From positions 124,001 through 188,000 of the forward strand of contig WGML01000001.1 of the NCBI GenBank assembly GCA_016125045.1: a DNA stretch of 64,000 nt, in the 5' to 3' direction. A program made the position numbers and the translations under genes. The notes under the pieces were generated by a model that worked only from the letters and a program-made list of their open reading frames with translations, made no database searches and was not told the origin of the DNA. The DNA comes from a bacterium (GTDB lineage: Bacteria; Pseudomonadota; Alphaproteobacteria; Caulobacterales; Hyphomonadaceae). How positions within the stretch are numbered: position 1 is the stretch's first letter; each line of letters starts with the position of its first letter. This document shows positions 49,900-59,583 of this stretch, piece after piece.

Positions 49900-50907
49900 A
49901 TGGCCGGCACCGCGAACAAGGCGCGACGGAAGAAATCAACTCAGCCGTCGAAGGCTGAACTCATAAACTACTACACCCAGATGTTGCTGATCCGCCGGTT
50001 CGAGGAGAAGGCGGGCCAGCTCTACGGCATGGGGCTGATCGCGGGATTCTGCCACCTTTATATCGGTCAGGAAGCTGTTGTGGTCGGGGTGCAATCGGTC
50101 CTCGACGAGGATGACCAGGTGATCACCGGCTATCGCGATCACGGACACATGCTCGCTTGCGGAATGGAGGCGCGCGGCGTGATGGCGGAGCTGACGGGAC
50201 GCGCGGGCGGTTATTCGCGCGGTAAGGGCGGCTCGATGCACATGTTCAGCCGCGAGAAGAATTTCTATGGCGGACACGGTATTGTCGGGGCGCAGGTGCC
50301 GATCGGGACGGGCCTCGCGTTCTCCAATCGCTATCGCGGGTCAGACGCGGTGTGCGTCGCTTATTTCGGCGACGGGGCCGCCAATCAAGGGCAGGTGTAC
50401 GAGGCGTTCAACATGGCGTCCCTGTGGAAGCTGCCGATCGTTTACGTGATCGAGAACAATCAGTACGCCATGGGCACGTCCGTAGCGCGCGCCTCTGCCG
50501 AGACCGAGCTCTTCAAGCGCGGGATCTCCTTTGAAATCCCGGGCGAGGAAGTTGACGGCATGGACGTCGTCGAGGTCCGCAACGCCGCCGGCCGAGCGGT
50601 GGAGAGGGCGCGCTCCGGCGAGGGGCCTTACATCCTAGAGATGAAGACCTACCGTTATCGCGGGCACTCGATGTCGGACCCGGCCAAGTATCGCACGCGG
50701 GAAGAAGTCACAGAGATGCGTGAACGGCACGACCCGATTGAAATGCTGCGCAAGCGGCTCATCGATGCGGGGCAGGCCGATGAGGACGCCTTGAAGGCGA
50801 TCGAGAAGGAAGTTCGCGCGATCGTCAACGATTCCGCGGAGTTCGCTCAGTCAAGCCCGGAGCCGCATCCTGACGAGCTATGGACCGACGTTCTGGTGGA
50901 GGGCTGA
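49900..50907 (+). CDS. pdhA: Pyruvate dehydrogenase E1 component, alpha subunit
   Basis: PdhA with PdhB forms the thiamine-diphosphate-dependent E1 that decarboxylates pyruvate. The 335-residue protein has GYRDHGHMLACGM, the ThDP motif GDGAANQGQVYEAFNMA and IENNQYAMGTSVARA, and the regulatory-loop-like YRGHSMSDPAKYRTREEV. ATG 49900 is preferred over ATG 49849: GCAGGAAGG lies at the right distance and the protein then has the expected length. pdhB follows after six bases. Confidence 0.97.
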   Translation: MAGTANKARRKKSTQPSKAELINYYTQMLLIRRFEEKAGQLYGMGLIAGFCHLYIGQEAVVVGVQSVLDEDDQVITGYRDHGHMLACGMEARGVMAELTGRAGGYSRGKGGSMHMFSREKNFYGGHGIVGAQVPIGTGLAFSNRYRGSDAVCVAYFGDGAANQGQVYEAFNMASLWKLPIVYVIENNQYAMGTSVARASAETELFKRGISFEIPGEEVDGMDVVEVRNAAGRAVERARSGEGPYILEMKTYRYRGHSMSDPAKYRTREEVTEMRERHDPIEMLRKRLIDAGQADEDALKAIEKEVRAIVNDSAEFAQSSPEPHPDELWTDVLVEG

Positions 50908-50913
50908 GGAGCC

Positions 50914-52302
50914 ATGGCAGACATCCTTATGCCTGCCCTGTCGCCCACCATGGAGGAGGGCAATCTCTCCAAATGGTTCGTCAAGGAGGGCGATTCGGTG
51001 AAACCCGGCGACGTGATCGCCGAGATCGAAACGGACAAGGCCTCGATGGAGGTGGAAGCCGTTGATGAGGGCGTGATTTCCGAAATTCTGGTGCCGGCCG
51101 GCGCCGAGGGGGTTCGCGTCAACGCGGTGATCGCACGGCTCGCCGCCGAAGGAGAGACCCTCGCCGCAACGCCGAAACGCTCCTCGAACGGTCAGAACAA
51201 CGAGTCTGCAGCAACCGATGACGGCCACCGGCTGCGGCCGCCCGCGAGCGAGACCACCGTCGCGCGAAGGCAGGTCGACCTGCCGGCCGATCCGGATTTG
51301 CCTGCTGGCGTCGCCTTCACCCAGACCACCGTTCGCGACGCCCTGCGCGATGCGATGGCGGAGGAAATGCGCCGCGACGAAACGGTGTTCCTGATGGGGG
51401 AGGAAGTCGCCCAGTATCAAGGCGCCTACAAGGTCAGCCGCGGGCTTCTCGATGAGTTTGGCGAGCGCCGCGTGATCGATACCCCCATCACGGAATACGG
51501 CTTTGCCGGCCTAGGCGTCGGCGCGGCGTTCGGGGGGCTTAGACCCATCATCGAATTCATGACTTTCAACTTTGCCATGCAGGCGATCGACCACATCATC
51601 AATTCTGCGGCGAAGACGCTCTACATGTCGGGCGGGCAGATGGGCTGTCCGATCGTGTTTCGCGGACCAAATGGCGCCGCGTCTCGCGTGGGCGCCCAGC
51701 ACAGTCAGGACTATTCGGCGTGGTACGGCCATGTGCCGGGCCTGAAGGTTGTCGCGCCCTATGACGCGGCAGATGCGAAGGGTCTTCTCAAGGCTGCGAT
51801 CCGGGATCCCAATCCCGTCGTGTTTCTGGAACACGAGTTGATGTATGGCGAGACGTTCGCCGTTCCCGATATCGAGGACTATGTCATTCCGATCGGCCGC
51901 GCGCGCATTCGCCGTGAGGGCGCGGACGTGACGCTCGTCGCCCACTCACGGATGGTGAAGTTCGCGCTTGAAGCCGCCGAAATCCTCGCGGCCGAAGGCA
52001 TAGACGCCGAAGTGATCGATCTGCGTTCATTGCGCCCCCTCGACACGGCGACCGTGGTCGAAAGCGTCAAGAAGACCGGGCGCGTGGTGACTTGCGAGGA
52101 GGGGTGGAGGTTTTTCGGCGTCGGCGCCGAGATCGCGGCCGCCGTGACCGAAGAGGCCTTCGACTGGCTGGATGCGCCCCCCATGCGGGTGCACCAGAAG
52201 GATGTGCCGCTGCCCTACGCAGCCAATCTTGAAAAGCTGTCGCTGCCGCACGCCGCCGACATTGTCGAGACAGCGCGGCGCGTCTGCGAGGGAATGCGAT
52301 GA
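50914..52302 (+). CDS. pdhB: Pyruvate dehydrogenase E1 component, beta subunit with N-terminal lipoyl domain
   Basis: The 462-residue protein consists of a lipoyl domain (residues 1-80, lipoylated lysine K42 in ETDKASMEV), a linker to about 135, and the E1 beta transketolase domain with [51 protein letters not shown] and [15 protein letters not shown]. The lipoyl fusion on E1 beta is typical of alphaproteobacteria. The lipoyl part is closely similar in DNA sequence to that of pdhC. The stop overlaps the next small gene by four bases (ATGA). Confidence 0.97.
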   Translation: MADILMPALSPTMEEGNLSKWFVKEGDSVKPGDVIAEIETDKASMEVEAVDEGVISEILVPAGAEGVRVNAVIARLAAEGETLAATPKRSSNGQNNESAATDDGHRLRPPASETTVARRQVDLPADPDLPAGVAFTQTTVRDALRDAMAEEMRRDETVFLMGEEVAQYQGAYKVSRGLLDEFGERRVIDTPITEYGFAGLGVGAAFGGLRPIIEFMTFNFAMQAIDHIINSAAKTLYMSGGQMGCPIVFRGPNGAASRVGAQHSQDYSAWYGHVPGLKVVAPYDAADAKGLLKAAIRDPNPVVFLEHELMYGETFAVPDIEDYVIPIGRARIRREGADVTLVAHSRMVKFALEAAEILAAEGIDAEVIDLRSLRPLDTATVVESVKKTGRVVTCEEGWRFFGVGAEIAAAVTEEAFDWLDAPPMRVHQKDVPLPYAANLEKLSLPHAADIVETARRVCEGMR

Positions 52303-52634
52303 GCGGCGTGGCGTTCAGATATGTCGTGCTCGGCGTCGGCCTGGTCTTTGCGGCCTTCTTCTTCGCTTATGTCCTGCCGCCGGTCCTCGCGGACGGCGAT
52401 ATAGTCGGCGCGTTCGCGGCTGGCTTCGTCAACCCGTTCGCTTCGGGTTATTCGCTCGACACGATCCTCTGCGGCGTCATTCTCGCAATCTGGATCGTCC
52501 ACGAGCAGCGATCCCGCAAGACGCACTACGCTTGGGCGTGCCTTCCGCTGATCATCGCGCCGGGCGTCGCGACTGCGTTCGGCCTGTACCTGTTTCTACG
52601 CTCGCGCACGGTCCCGGCCGGAGCTTCCTCATGA
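52299..52634 (+). CDS. DUF2834-like small membrane protein in the pdh operon
   Basis: A 111-residue protein with three hydrophobic segments, at about residues 6-30, 53-70 and 80-100. The pattern with a central charged loop ([16 protein letters not shown]) resembles the DUF2834 family of unknown function. Its ATG overlaps the pdhB stop and its own TGA overlaps the pdhC ATG, so it is translated with the complex. A role in membrane association or pyruvate handling can be guessed but not supported. The assignment to the family is by pattern only. Confidence 0.75.
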   Translation: MSGVAFRYVVLGVGLVFAAFFFAYVLPPVLADGDIVGAFAAGFVNPFASGYSLDTILCGVILAIWIVHEQRSRKTHYAWACLPLIIAPGVATAFGLYLFLRSRTVPAGASS

Positions 52635-53917
52635 CCATCCCGATCACCATGCCCGCGCTGTCGCCCACCATGGAGGAGGGCAAGCTTTCCAAATGGTTCG
52701 TCAAGCCGGGCGACAAGGTGAAACCGGGCGACGTGATTGCGGAGATCGAGACCGACAAGGCCTCCATGGAAGTCGAGGCGGTGGACGAGGGCGTGGTTGC
52801 GAGGCTTCTCGTGGAGGCGGGCGCCGAGGGGGTCAAAGTCAACGCCGTCATTGCGGAGCTCGATGGCGAGGGCGGCGCCGACGCAACCGCGCCGCCAAGA
52901 GGCAAGGCTGAAGCGACGCCTCAGAAAAGCACACCAAAAGCCCCTTCCGCGTCGCCTTCCCGAGAGCCAGCCTCAAGCCCGTCGGTGGCCGCAGCCGCTC
53001 CTCGACCCGTTCCGCAGCAGGCGGGCCGTCGTCCGCGTTCGTCCCCGCTCGCCCGCCGCATCGCCGCACAGAAGGGGGTCGATCTTTCGGCGCTTTCCGG
53101 GTCTGGCCCCGGTGGACGGATCATCAGGCGTGACGTGGAGCGGGCGTCGCCGGCGACCCGCGCCCAGCCCTCGGGGGGCGTTGCATCTTTGATCGAGCCG
53201 GCTGTCCTCGATGATCGTGTTTACGACCCCGCCAGCTACGATCTCGTGCCGCTCGACAACGTCCGAAAGGTCACTGCGAGGCGGCTCACGCAGAGCTTCA
53301 TGCAGGTTCCGCATTTCCCGCTGACGATTGACCTTGAGATCGACCGTCTGCTCGCCGCCCGGAAAGCGATGAACGACGCGGCGACAGATGGATCAAAGGT
53401 CTCGGTCAACGACATGCTGATAAAGGCGGCCGCACTGGCGCTGATGGCGTGCCCGGACGCCAATGCGAGCTTCACCGACAAGGGGATCGCCCGACACAAG
53501 GCGGCTCATGTTTCTGTGGCGGTAGCCATCGAGGGCGGCCTGATCACGCCGGTTATCCGCGATGCGCATTCCAAGGGCCTGTCCCAGATCGCGGCCGAGA
53601 TGAAGGACCTCGCCGCTCGTGCGCGCGACCGCAAGCTGAAGCCGCAGGAGTATATGGGCGGAACCTTTTCGATCTCGAACCTCGGCATGTTCGGGATCCG
53701 CGCGTTCGCTTCGATCCTCAATCCACCCGAAGGCATGATCCTGTCGGTTGGTGAAGGTTCACCGCGTGCGGTCGTCAGGAATGGCGAGGTGAAGGTCGCA
53801 ACGGTGATGACCGTGACCCTGACGTGCGATCATCGCGTGGTCGACGGCGCCACCGGGGCCCGCTGGCTTCAGGAGTTCCGGCGCTTTGTCGAGACTCCGG
53901 AGACGATGCTGCTCTGA
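52631..53917 (+). CDS. pdhC: Pyruvate dehydrogenase E2 component (dihydrolipoamide acetyltransferase)
   Basis: PdhC forms the core of the complex and transfers acetyl to CoA. The 428-residue protein has one lipoyl domain (K43 in ETDKASMEV), an Ala/Pro-rich linker, an E1/E3-binding domain near residues 136-172 ([20 protein letters not shown]) and the catalytic domain, with the active-site histidine and aspartate in [21 protein letters not shown] 52631 overlaps the preceding stop; an in-frame reading to 52172 was rejected because it runs through pdhB. Confidence 0.97.
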   Translation: MTIPITMPALSPTMEEGKLSKWFVKPGDKVKPGDVIAEIETDKASMEVEAVDEGVVARLLVEAGAEGVKVNAVIAELDGEGGADATAPPRGKAEATPQKSTPKAPSASPSREPASSPSVAAAAPRPVPQQAGRRPRSSPLARRIAAQKGVDLSALSGSGPGGRIIRRDVERASPATRAQPSGGVASLIEPAVLDDRVYDPASYDLVPLDNVRKVTARRLTQSFMQVPHFPLTIDLEIDRLLAARKAMNDAATDGSKVSVNDMLIKAAALALMACPDANASFTDKGIARHKAAHVSVAVAIEGGLITPVIRDAHSKGLSQIAAEMKDLAARARDRKLKPQEYMGGTFSISNLGMFGIRAFASILNPPEGMILSVGEGSPRAVVRNGEVKVATVMTVTLTCDHRVVDGATGARWLQEFRRFVETPETMLL

Positions 53918-53967
53918 CAGGCGGTGTTGTTCCGACGTCACGTCAGACGCCCAGGCTGGAGTATTCA

Positions 53968-55380
53968 ATGGCCGAGAAGACCTTCGACCTCATCATCATC
54001 GGTTCGGGGCCCGGCGGCTATGTCGCCGCGATCCGTGCTGCGCAGCTGGGGATGAAGGTCGCCATCGTCGAGCGAGAGGCGTTGGGCGGGGTGTGTCTGA
54101 ATTGGGGGTGTATTCCCACGAAAGCGCTCCTGCGGTCCTCGGAGGTGTTTCACCTCATCCGTCACGCGAAGGATTATGGGCTAAGTGTCGATAATCCTAA
54201 GGCATTACTCGACAAGATCGTCGCAAGATCGCGCGCCGTCGCCAAGCAACTGTCCACTGGCGTCGCCTTCCTGATGAAGAAGAACAAAATCGATGTGATC
54301 GAGGGCGTGGCGTCGTTGGAAAAAGGTGTCCCCGCGCCGAAAGTTGTTGTCAAAGGTGGGAAAGGCGAGGGCGTCTATCAGGCGAAACATGTCCTCCTCG
54401 CCACCGGCGCCCGCGCCCGGACCGCCCCTGCGGCGGGTCTCGAACCGGACGGCAAGCTGGTATGGACCTACCGGGAGGCGATGGTTCCCGACGCCTTGCC
54501 GAAGCGAATTGTTATCGTCGGCTCAGGCGCGATCGGCATCGAGTTCGCGAGCTTCTACCAGACGCTCGGCGCAGCCGTAACGGTCGTCGAAACGCTGGAT
54601 CGTGTTCTGCCGGTCGAGGACGAAGATATCTCGGCCTTCATGCACAAATCTCTGACAAAGCAGGGGATGACGCTTCTGACCGGCGCGAAGGTGACGTCGC
54701 TCAAGACGCGCGGTCAGACCGCAACGGTGGAGGTCGAGGCAGGGGGCGAAACCAGCAAACTCGAAGCAGACCGGGTGATTCTCGCCATGGGGATCGTCGG
54801 CAATGTGGAGGGGCTGGGACTGGAAGCGCTCGGGGTCAAGATCGAAAAGACCCATGTCGTGGTCGATGGATATGGTCGCACCGGCGTCACCGGGCTTTAT
54901 GCGATCGGCGACATCACCGGGCCGCCCTGGCTCGCGCACAAGGCGTCTCATGAGGGCGTCGTCTGCGTGGAGGCGATCGCGGGGGTCAAGGGCGTTCACG
55001 CCTTCGATCCCTGGAACGTTCCGGGTTGCACCTATTCCTGGCCGCAGGTCGCTTCCGTCGGGCTCACGGAAGCCGCGGCGAAGGCGAAAGGCCGAAAACT
55101 CAAGGTCGGCCGCTTCCCCTTCATCGGCAATGGCAAAGCGATCGCCCTCGGGGAGCCCGAGGGTATGGTGAAGACCATCTTCGACGCGGAGACGGGCGAA
55201 CTCCTTGGCGCCCACATGGTCGGCGCGGAGGTGACAGAGCTGATCCAGGGTTATGCGATCGCCAGACAGGGCGAACTGACCGAGGCAGAGTTGATGGCCA
55301 CTGTCTTCCCCCATCCGACCCTGTCAGAAATGATGCATGAGAGCGTGCTCGCCGCTTACGGCCGGGCGCTGCACATGTAG
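53968..55380 (+). CDS. lpdA: Dihydrolipoyl dehydrogenase (E3)
   Basis: Lpd reoxidises the lipoyl groups of PDH, passing electrons to NAD. The 470-residue flavoprotein has the FAD-binding IIIGSGPGGYVAAIRAAQLG, the redox cysteines C43 and C48 in GGVCLNWGCIPTKALL, the NAD-binding VIVGSGAIGIEFASFY-like segment and the catalytic histidine in HPTLSEMMHE. ATG 53968 follows CTGGAGTATTCA; the in-frame extension to 53824 overlaps pdhC and was rejected. Last gene of the pdh operon. Confidence 0.97.
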   Translation: MAEKTFDLIIIGSGPGGYVAAIRAAQLGMKVAIVEREALGGVCLNWGCIPTKALLRSSEVFHLIRHAKDYGLSVDNPKALLDKIVARSRAVAKQLSTGVAFLMKKNKIDVIEGVASLEKGVPAPKVVVKGGKGEGVYQAKHVLLATGARARTAPAAGLEPDGKLVWTYREAMVPDALPKRIVIVGSGAIGIEFASFYQTLGAAVTVVETLDRVLPVEDEDISAFMHKSLTKQGMTLLTGAKVTSLKTRGQTATVEVEAGGETSKLEADRVILAMGIVGNVEGLGLEALGVKIEKTHVVVDGYGRTGVTGLYAIGDITGPPWLAHKASHEGVVCVEAIAGVKGVHAFDPWNVPGCTYSWPQVASVGLTEAAAKAKGRKLKVGRFPFIGNGKAIALGEPEGMVKTIFDAETGELLGAHMVGAEVTELIQGYAIARQGELTEAELMATVFPHPTLSEMMHESVLAAYGRALHM

Positions 55381-55406
55381 TCCCACTCTCGACCAGCAGG
55401 GCGCAG

Positions 55407-55865
55407 TCAGTTCGGGGCTGGTGGCGGCGGGGCCAGCTGGTCGTCGATCGCCGAGCGCCTTGGCGTCGGCCAGTCGCGGTCGGTCCCGACGCAGTCGCGC
55501 ACGAACGTCGCCTCGACGTCCGCGACCCTCCCGTTTTCCGCGGTCGTGAATATCTCCCAGTCCATCTGGCAGGCGCGCGTGGCAAAGCCCCTGGTGCACT
55601 GCGCGGCGGGATCCGGATAGTCGCTTGAGGCTTCGCCGAAAGTGCACTCAAACCCGGCTTCCGAGAGCTGCGTCAGGGCGGCCGGACGGTCGAGCGACAG
55701 GAGCGACTCCGCCGCTCGCTGGACCAGCGCCTGCGCTGCGTCGCCTTCCATTGCTTGCCAGTCAGTGCTCGCCATCGCTTCCGTCAGCGTCGGTGAGCCG
55801 TCTCCGACCGGCTCAGTACAGGCGATCAACGGGATGGACAGAACGACAGCCAACAAGAAACGCAT
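55407..55865 (-). CDS. Hypothetical lipoprotein
   Basis: A 152-residue protein with a lipoprotein signal peptide: hydrophobic MRFLLAVVLSIPLIAC with the lipobox LIAC and acylated cysteine C16. The mature part contains Cys residues in pairs (CTFGE, CTRGFATRACQMDW, CVGTDRD), which could form disulfides, and ends in a Pro-rich APPPPAPN tail. I do not recognise a family. ATG 55865 is preferred over TTG 55871. It lies 31 bases downstream of the acyl-ACP synthetase on the same strand, so they may be co-transcribed. Confidence 0.75.
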   Translation of the reverse strand: MRFLLAVVLSIPLIACTEPVGDGSPTLTEAMASTDWQAMEGDAAQALVQRAAESLLSLDRPAALTQLSEAGFECTFGEASSDYPDPAAQCTRGFATRACQMDWEIFTTAENGRVADVEATFVRDCVGTDRDWPTPRRSAIDDQLAPPPPAPN

Positions 55866-55896
55866 CGCCAATACCGCTCGGCATGAAGTCGTCTGG

Positions 55897-57507
55897 CTAC
55901 TCCGCCGCGTGCTGCGCGTGAACGGGCGCTGCGGGGGTCGCCGGACTGCTCAGCTCGCTCGCCACGCGTTGCACCGCACCGATGTCCATCTTGCCGGTGC
56001 CAAGCACCGGGATCGCCTCGACATGGTGGATCTGCCGCGGCAGGGCGAGTTCGGCGACGCCCTGTGACTGCGCCCACTTGTGCAGGTCGGACTTGTCGGC
56101 CGACGGGTTTGTCGTCAAGAGGACGATCTGCTCACCCTTTCGGGTGCAGGGCAGAACCGCCGCGGCGTGGTCGTGGCCCGCCCAGAGAGTCGACGCGCAG
56201 TCTTCGACCACAGCGAGCGACACCATCTCGCCGCCGATCTTGGCGAAACGCTTCTGACGGCCCTGGATGGTGAGATATCCATCCGCATCCTGCCCGACGA
56301 TGTCGCCGGTGTCGTGCCAGCCGTCCTCCGGCGGAACGAGCACGCCGGGCTGTTCCGTCCTGAGATAGCCGCGCATCACATTTGGGCCCCTCACAAACAT
56401 CCGTCCTCCGGCGGTGATGCCGGGCACGGACTCAAAACGGAGTTCCATTCCCGGTAGAGGGCGTCCGACGCTGCCGGGGCGATTATGCAGCGGCTGGTTC
56501 ACCGAAATCACCGGGGAGGCCTCTGTCGCGCCGTAGCCTTCAAGTAGAACCGCCTTGAACTTGCGCGCGGCGGCCTGACGGGTTTCCTCTCGTACCCGCT
56601 CGGCTCCGCAAACCACGAAACGGAGCCCCTGGAAGTCCGCGTCCGAGCCCGCGCGCATGTACTGGTTCAGGAATGTGTCGGTCGCAAACAGGATGGTGGA
56701 GCCCGTTTCAAGTATCCGCTTCGGGATGATCTTCGTGTGCAGCGGTGACGGGTAGAACACCGCCTTCATCCCCCCGAGCAGCGGCAGGAGCGCGCCAGCG
56801 GTCAGCCCGAAACAGTGGAAAGTCGGCAGCGCATTGAAGATCACATCATCCGGCGTAAGCGCCTCCGGCACGTGGGCGAGCACCTGCATGACATTCGACA
56901 CAACGTTCGCGTGCGAGAGCACAACCCCTTTGGGGTCGCCCTCTGTGCCCGATGTGAACAGGATGACGGCCGAGGAGGATGGGGCCTGAGGTTTCACCAC
57001 CGCCTTGGGGTTCAGCGCGCCCCACATCCCGGTGAGTTTGTCGCCGAGCGAAAGCTTCGCCTTCACGTCCTCCAGGTAGATCAGTTCGACATGATCCTTC
57101 AGATCGTCGACCAGACCCTGCAATTCCGCCTTCTCGATAAACGCGTGGGCCGTGACGATTCGCTTCACAACACCCGCCTTGCACGCCGCCCGCAGATTGC
57201 GTGCGCCCGAGGTGAAGTTCAGCATCGCCGGAACCCGGCCGAAGGCGCTCAAGGCAAGGAACGAGACAACCGCCGCGAGCCCTGTCGGCAGCATCACGCC
57301 AACCGCTTCCCCGGCTTGTGTCCAGCGGCTCAGGGCGGAACCAAGCGCCAAAGTCGCCCGCACCAGCTGGTCATAGGTCATGCGCCGGTCATCGGCGTCG
57401 AGAATCACTTCCTTCTTCCCACCATGCTTGCGCCTGGCCGCCAGAAGGGCCTCGAACACTGAAGTGTCTGCAGATTTTGGATTGAAGACCTGTCTGTCGA
57501 CGGGCAT
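55897..57507 (-). CDS. AMP-dependent acyl-CoA/acyl-ACP synthetase
   Basis: The 536-residue protein belongs to the ANL superfamily that activates fatty acids as acyl-adenylates. Motifs are the P-loop LFTSGTEGDPKGVVLSH near residue 188, the adenine site LEGYGATEASPVIS near residue 329, HDTGDI near residue 405 and the C-terminal lysine in PVLGTGKMDIGAV. The sequence resembles the acyl-ACP synthetase half of Aas but lacks the acyltransferase (PlsC) half. Recycling of free fatty acids into phospholipid or lipid A is the likely role; the exact thioester acceptor cannot be told from sequence. ATG 57507 is chosen over the extension to 57540. Confidence 0.85.
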   Translation of the reverse strand: MPVDRQVFNPKSADTSVFEALLAARRKHGGKKEVILDADDRRMTYDQLVRATLALGSALSRWTQAGEAVGVMLPTGLAAVVSFLALSAFGRVPAMLNFTSGARNLRAACKAGVVKRIVTAHAFIEKAELQGLVDDLKDHVELIYLEDVKAKLSLGDKLTGMWGALNPKAVVKPQAPSSSAVILFTSGTEGDPKGVVLSHANVVSNVMQVLAHVPEALTPDDVIFNALPTFHCFGLTAGALLPLLGGMKAVFYPSPLHTKIIPKRILETGSTILFATDTFLNQYMRAGSDADFQGLRFVVCGAERVREETRQAAARKFKAVLLEGYGATEASPVISVNQPLHNRPGSVGRPLPGMELRFESVPGITAGGRMFVRGPNVMRGYLRTEQPGVLVPPEDGWHDTGDIVGQDADGYLTIQGRQKRFAKIGGEMVSLAVVEDCASTLWAGHDHAAAVLPCTRKGEQIVLLTTNPSADKSDLHKWAQSQGVAELALPRQIHHVEAIPVLGTGKMDIGAVQRVASELSSPATPAAPVHAQHAAE

Positions 57508-57556
57508 GGCGTCTCTCTCACCAAACAAAGCCAGTAGCAATTGTGTCGCTTTTTTA

Positions 57557-57584
57557 ACTCTAGCTCACTCGCTTAAGAGCACAA
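57557..57584 (-). promoter_or_regulatory. Candidate promoter of the acyl synthetase gene
   Basis: On the minus strand TTGTGC (57579-57584) and TAGAGT (57557-57562) are separated by 16 bases, about 50 bases before the synthetase start at 57507. The 141-base divergent gap with lipA is AT-richer than its surroundings, which supports promoter function. Identified by eye only. Confidence 0.3.
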
Positions 57585-57604
57585 AAATTGGGCGACGGCG
57601 AGAG

Positions 57605-57626
57605 GGAAGCGCTCCAGGCGGCTTCC
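57605..57626 (+). other. Inverted repeat just upstream of lipA
   Basis: GGAAGC (57605-57610) and GCTTCC (57621-57626) form a perfect 6-bp inverted repeat with a 10-base spacer, ending 22 bases before the lipA ATG. It could be an operator half-site pair or a leader hairpin. No family of regulator can be assigned from it. Confidence 0.3.
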
Positions 57627-57648
57627 GATGCGCCCCGAACGGCATTAG

Positions 57649-58638
57649 ATGAGGATCATGACGACCCTGATCAACCGTGCGTCTTCGACCCCTTCGGCGG
57701 CCGCCCTCCGACATCCGGAGAAGCAGGCTCGCAGCGACACACCTGTGCTGCGCAAACCTGAGTGGATCCGGGTCAAAGCCCCGCAGAGTGAAGGCTACCG
57801 CGAGACGCTAGGCCTCGTGAAGAAAAACGGGCTCCACACCGTTTGCGAAGAAGCTGCGTGTCCGAACATCGGGGAGTGCTGGGCGCAGAAGCACGCCACG
57901 ATGATGATCATGGGGGACACCTGCACGCGCGCCTGCAATTTCTGCAACGTCAAGACCGGTCGCCCCTCATCCCTCGACCCGGATGAACCAAGACGTGTCG
58001 CCATCGCCGTATCCGCCATGGGTCTGGAGCACGTCGTGATCACATCGGTGGACCGGGACGATCTCGCCGATGGCGGAGCCGCGCATTTTGCGGCGACCGT
58101 ACTCGCGATCCGTGAGGCGGCCCCCGCCGCGACCGTGGAAATCCTCACGCCTGATTTCCTTCGGAAGCCGGGAGCGGCTGAGGTGGTCATCGCCGCCCGG
58201 CCCGATGTGTTCAACCACAATCTCGAAACCGTGCCGCGCCTGTATCTGTCGATCCGGCCGGGCTCGCGCTACTACCATTCCTTGCGCCTGCTAGAGCTGG
58301 TGAAGGAGCATGATCCCGACCAGTTCACGAAGTCCGGGCTCATGGTGGGACTTGGTGAAACGCGAGACGAACTCTTGCAGGTGATGGACGACATGCGGTC
58401 CGCTGGCGTCGATTTCCTCACCATTGGACAATATCTTCAGCCGACCCGGAAACACGCGGCGGTGGATCGCTATGTGACGCCGGAGGAATTCTCTGATCTG
58501 GAGACGCACGCCCGGGCCAAGGGGTTCCTGATGGTCGCAGCCAGTCCCATGACCCGCTCGTCCTATCATGCGGGGGATGATTTTCGGCGGATGCGCGCCG
58601 CCCGAAACGCCTCCCGGGGCCCCACTTTCGGGGCATGA
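57649..58638 (+). CDS. lipA: Lipoyl synthase
   Basis: LipA inserts sulfur at C6 and C8 of the octanoyl chain on lipoyl domains. The 329-residue radical-SAM protein has the auxiliary-cluster cysteines in [12 protein letters not shown] and the radical-SAM motif [10 protein letters not shown] (CxxxCxxC). The C-terminal SSYHAGDDF holds the serine that ligates the auxiliary cluster. A second ATG at 57658 is also possible. It lies just downstream of the pdh operon, whose E1 beta and E2 lipoyl domains are its substrates, and its stop overlaps the next gene. Confidence 0.97.
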   Translation: MRIMTTLINRASSTPSAAALRHPEKQARSDTPVLRKPEWIRVKAPQSEGYRETLGLVKKNGLHTVCEEAACPNIGECWAQKHATMMIMGDTCTRACNFCNVKTGRPSSLDPDEPRRVAIAVSAMGLEHVVITSVDRDDLADGGAAHFAATVLAIREAAPAATVEILTPDFLRKPGAAEVVIAARPDVFNHNLETVPRLYLSIRPGSRYYHSLRLLELVKEHDPDQFTKSGLMVGLGETRDELLQVMDDMRSAGVDFLTIGQYLQPTRKHAAVDRYVTPEEFSDLETHARAKGFLMVAASPMTRSSYHAGDDFRRMRAARNASRGPTFGA

Positions 58639-59105
58639 CCTCGTTCCGTCGCTCGGTTGAGGCGCCATATGGAGCCACGGACCTATTCGACCTCGTGTCG
58701 GATGTACGCCGTTATCCGGAGTTTGTCCGCTGGGTGCATTCGCTGCGCGTCTTGAAGGAGGAGACCGAACTGGGTCGATGGCGGGGCCGCGCGGAGGCAC
58801 GCGTTGGCTTCAAAGGGTTCTCTGAAGCGTTCACGACCGATGTCGAAGCTTGTCGCGATGATCTCGACATAAAGGTGTCGCTGGTCAGGGGGCCGTTGCG
58901 GCGGCTTACCAATCGATGGCGCTTTGCGCCTTCCGACGCCGGCTCCGTCATTCACTTCGAGGTCGATTTCGAGTTCCGAAATCCAATCCTTCAGGCGCTG
59001 GCGCGCGCGAACTTCGACCTTGCGGTAGACCGTCTCGTGCAGTCGTTTTTGGATGAGGCTGGGCGTCGTTATCCGCGCATCGACCCGCTCAGAGCATCCG
59101 TGTGA
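58635..59105 (+). CDS. Coq10/RatA-family START-domain protein
   Basis: A 156-residue protein of the polyketide cyclase/START fold. The N-terminal [20 protein letters not shown] and the WVHSLRVL segment are typical of Coq10/RatA homologues, which bind ubiquinone or related lipids and are often called ubiquinone-binding proteins. The C-terminal half ends [20 protein letters not shown] overlaps the lipA stop by four bases. It converges on the CinA gene with a 17-base tail-to-tail overlap. A toxin role is unlikely because no antitoxin RatB is adjacent. Confidence 0.88.
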   Translation: MTSFRRSVEAPYGATDLFDLVSDVRRYPEFVRWVHSLRVLKEETELGRWRGRAEARVGFKGFSEAFTTDVEACRDDLDIKVSLVRGPLRRLTNRWRFAPSDAGSVIHFEVDFEFRNPILQALARANFDLAVDRLVQSFLDEAGRRYPRIDPLRASV

Positions 59106-59583
59106 TCATGTCGAGCGCCGTGACAACGGTCTGGCGGCGCACTTCGCCGCGTCCGATGTCGCCGAACCGGACCGCTTGGTGAAAGATCGGCTTGTTTTCT
59201 CGCGCCACAGCCAGATGCACGAGGCCGACGGGCTTTGTCGCAGACCCGCCACCCGGGCCGGCGACGCCTGTCACAGCTATGGCGAGATTTGCCCGTGACT
59301 CCCGCAACGCACCCTCCGCCATGGCGCGTGCAACGGGTTCGGACACAGCTCCGTAGTCGGCGATCATGTCGCCCGGCACCCCGAGCATCTCTTCCTTCGC
59401 CCGGTTCGAGTACACGATGAAGCCGCGCTCGACCGTCGCCGAGGATCCAGGGATTTCCGTCAGCAGTGCGGCGATCAAGCCGCCTGTGCAGCTCTCGGCG
59501 GTCGCTATCTTCAGTCGCCGGGCTTGGGCGTCGTCCAGCACAAGCTGTGCGCGCTGGATCAGGTCTGCATCGAACAAGGTCAT
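59089..59583 (-). CDS. CinA C-terminal family amidohydrolase (nicotinamide-nucleotide amidase)
   Basis: Proteins of this family (PncC) deamidate nicotinamide mononucleotide, recycling NAD by-products. The 164-residue protein has [20 protein letters not shown] with the catalytic serine, [16 protein letters not shown], and the glycine-rich [20 protein letters not shown]. It is the stand-alone C-terminal domain, without the MoeA-like CinA half. ATG 59583 overlaps the ispDF stop (ATGA); a longer in-frame reading into ispDF was rejected. Confidence 0.92.
   Translation of the reverse strand: MTLFDADLIQRAQLVLDDAQARRLKIATAESCTGGLIAALLTEIPGSSATVERGFIVYSNRAKEEMLGVPGDMIADYGAVSEPVARAMAEGALRESRANLAIAVTGVAGPGGGSATKPVGLVHLAVARENKPIFHQAVRFGDIGRGEVRRQTVVTALDMITRML

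Noticed and set aside
52172..52630. 153-codon extension of pdhC through the end of pdhB and the DUF2834-like gene
   Set aside because: ATG 52631 starts the lipoyl domain precisely and overlaps the previous stop; the extension reads pdhB in another frame.
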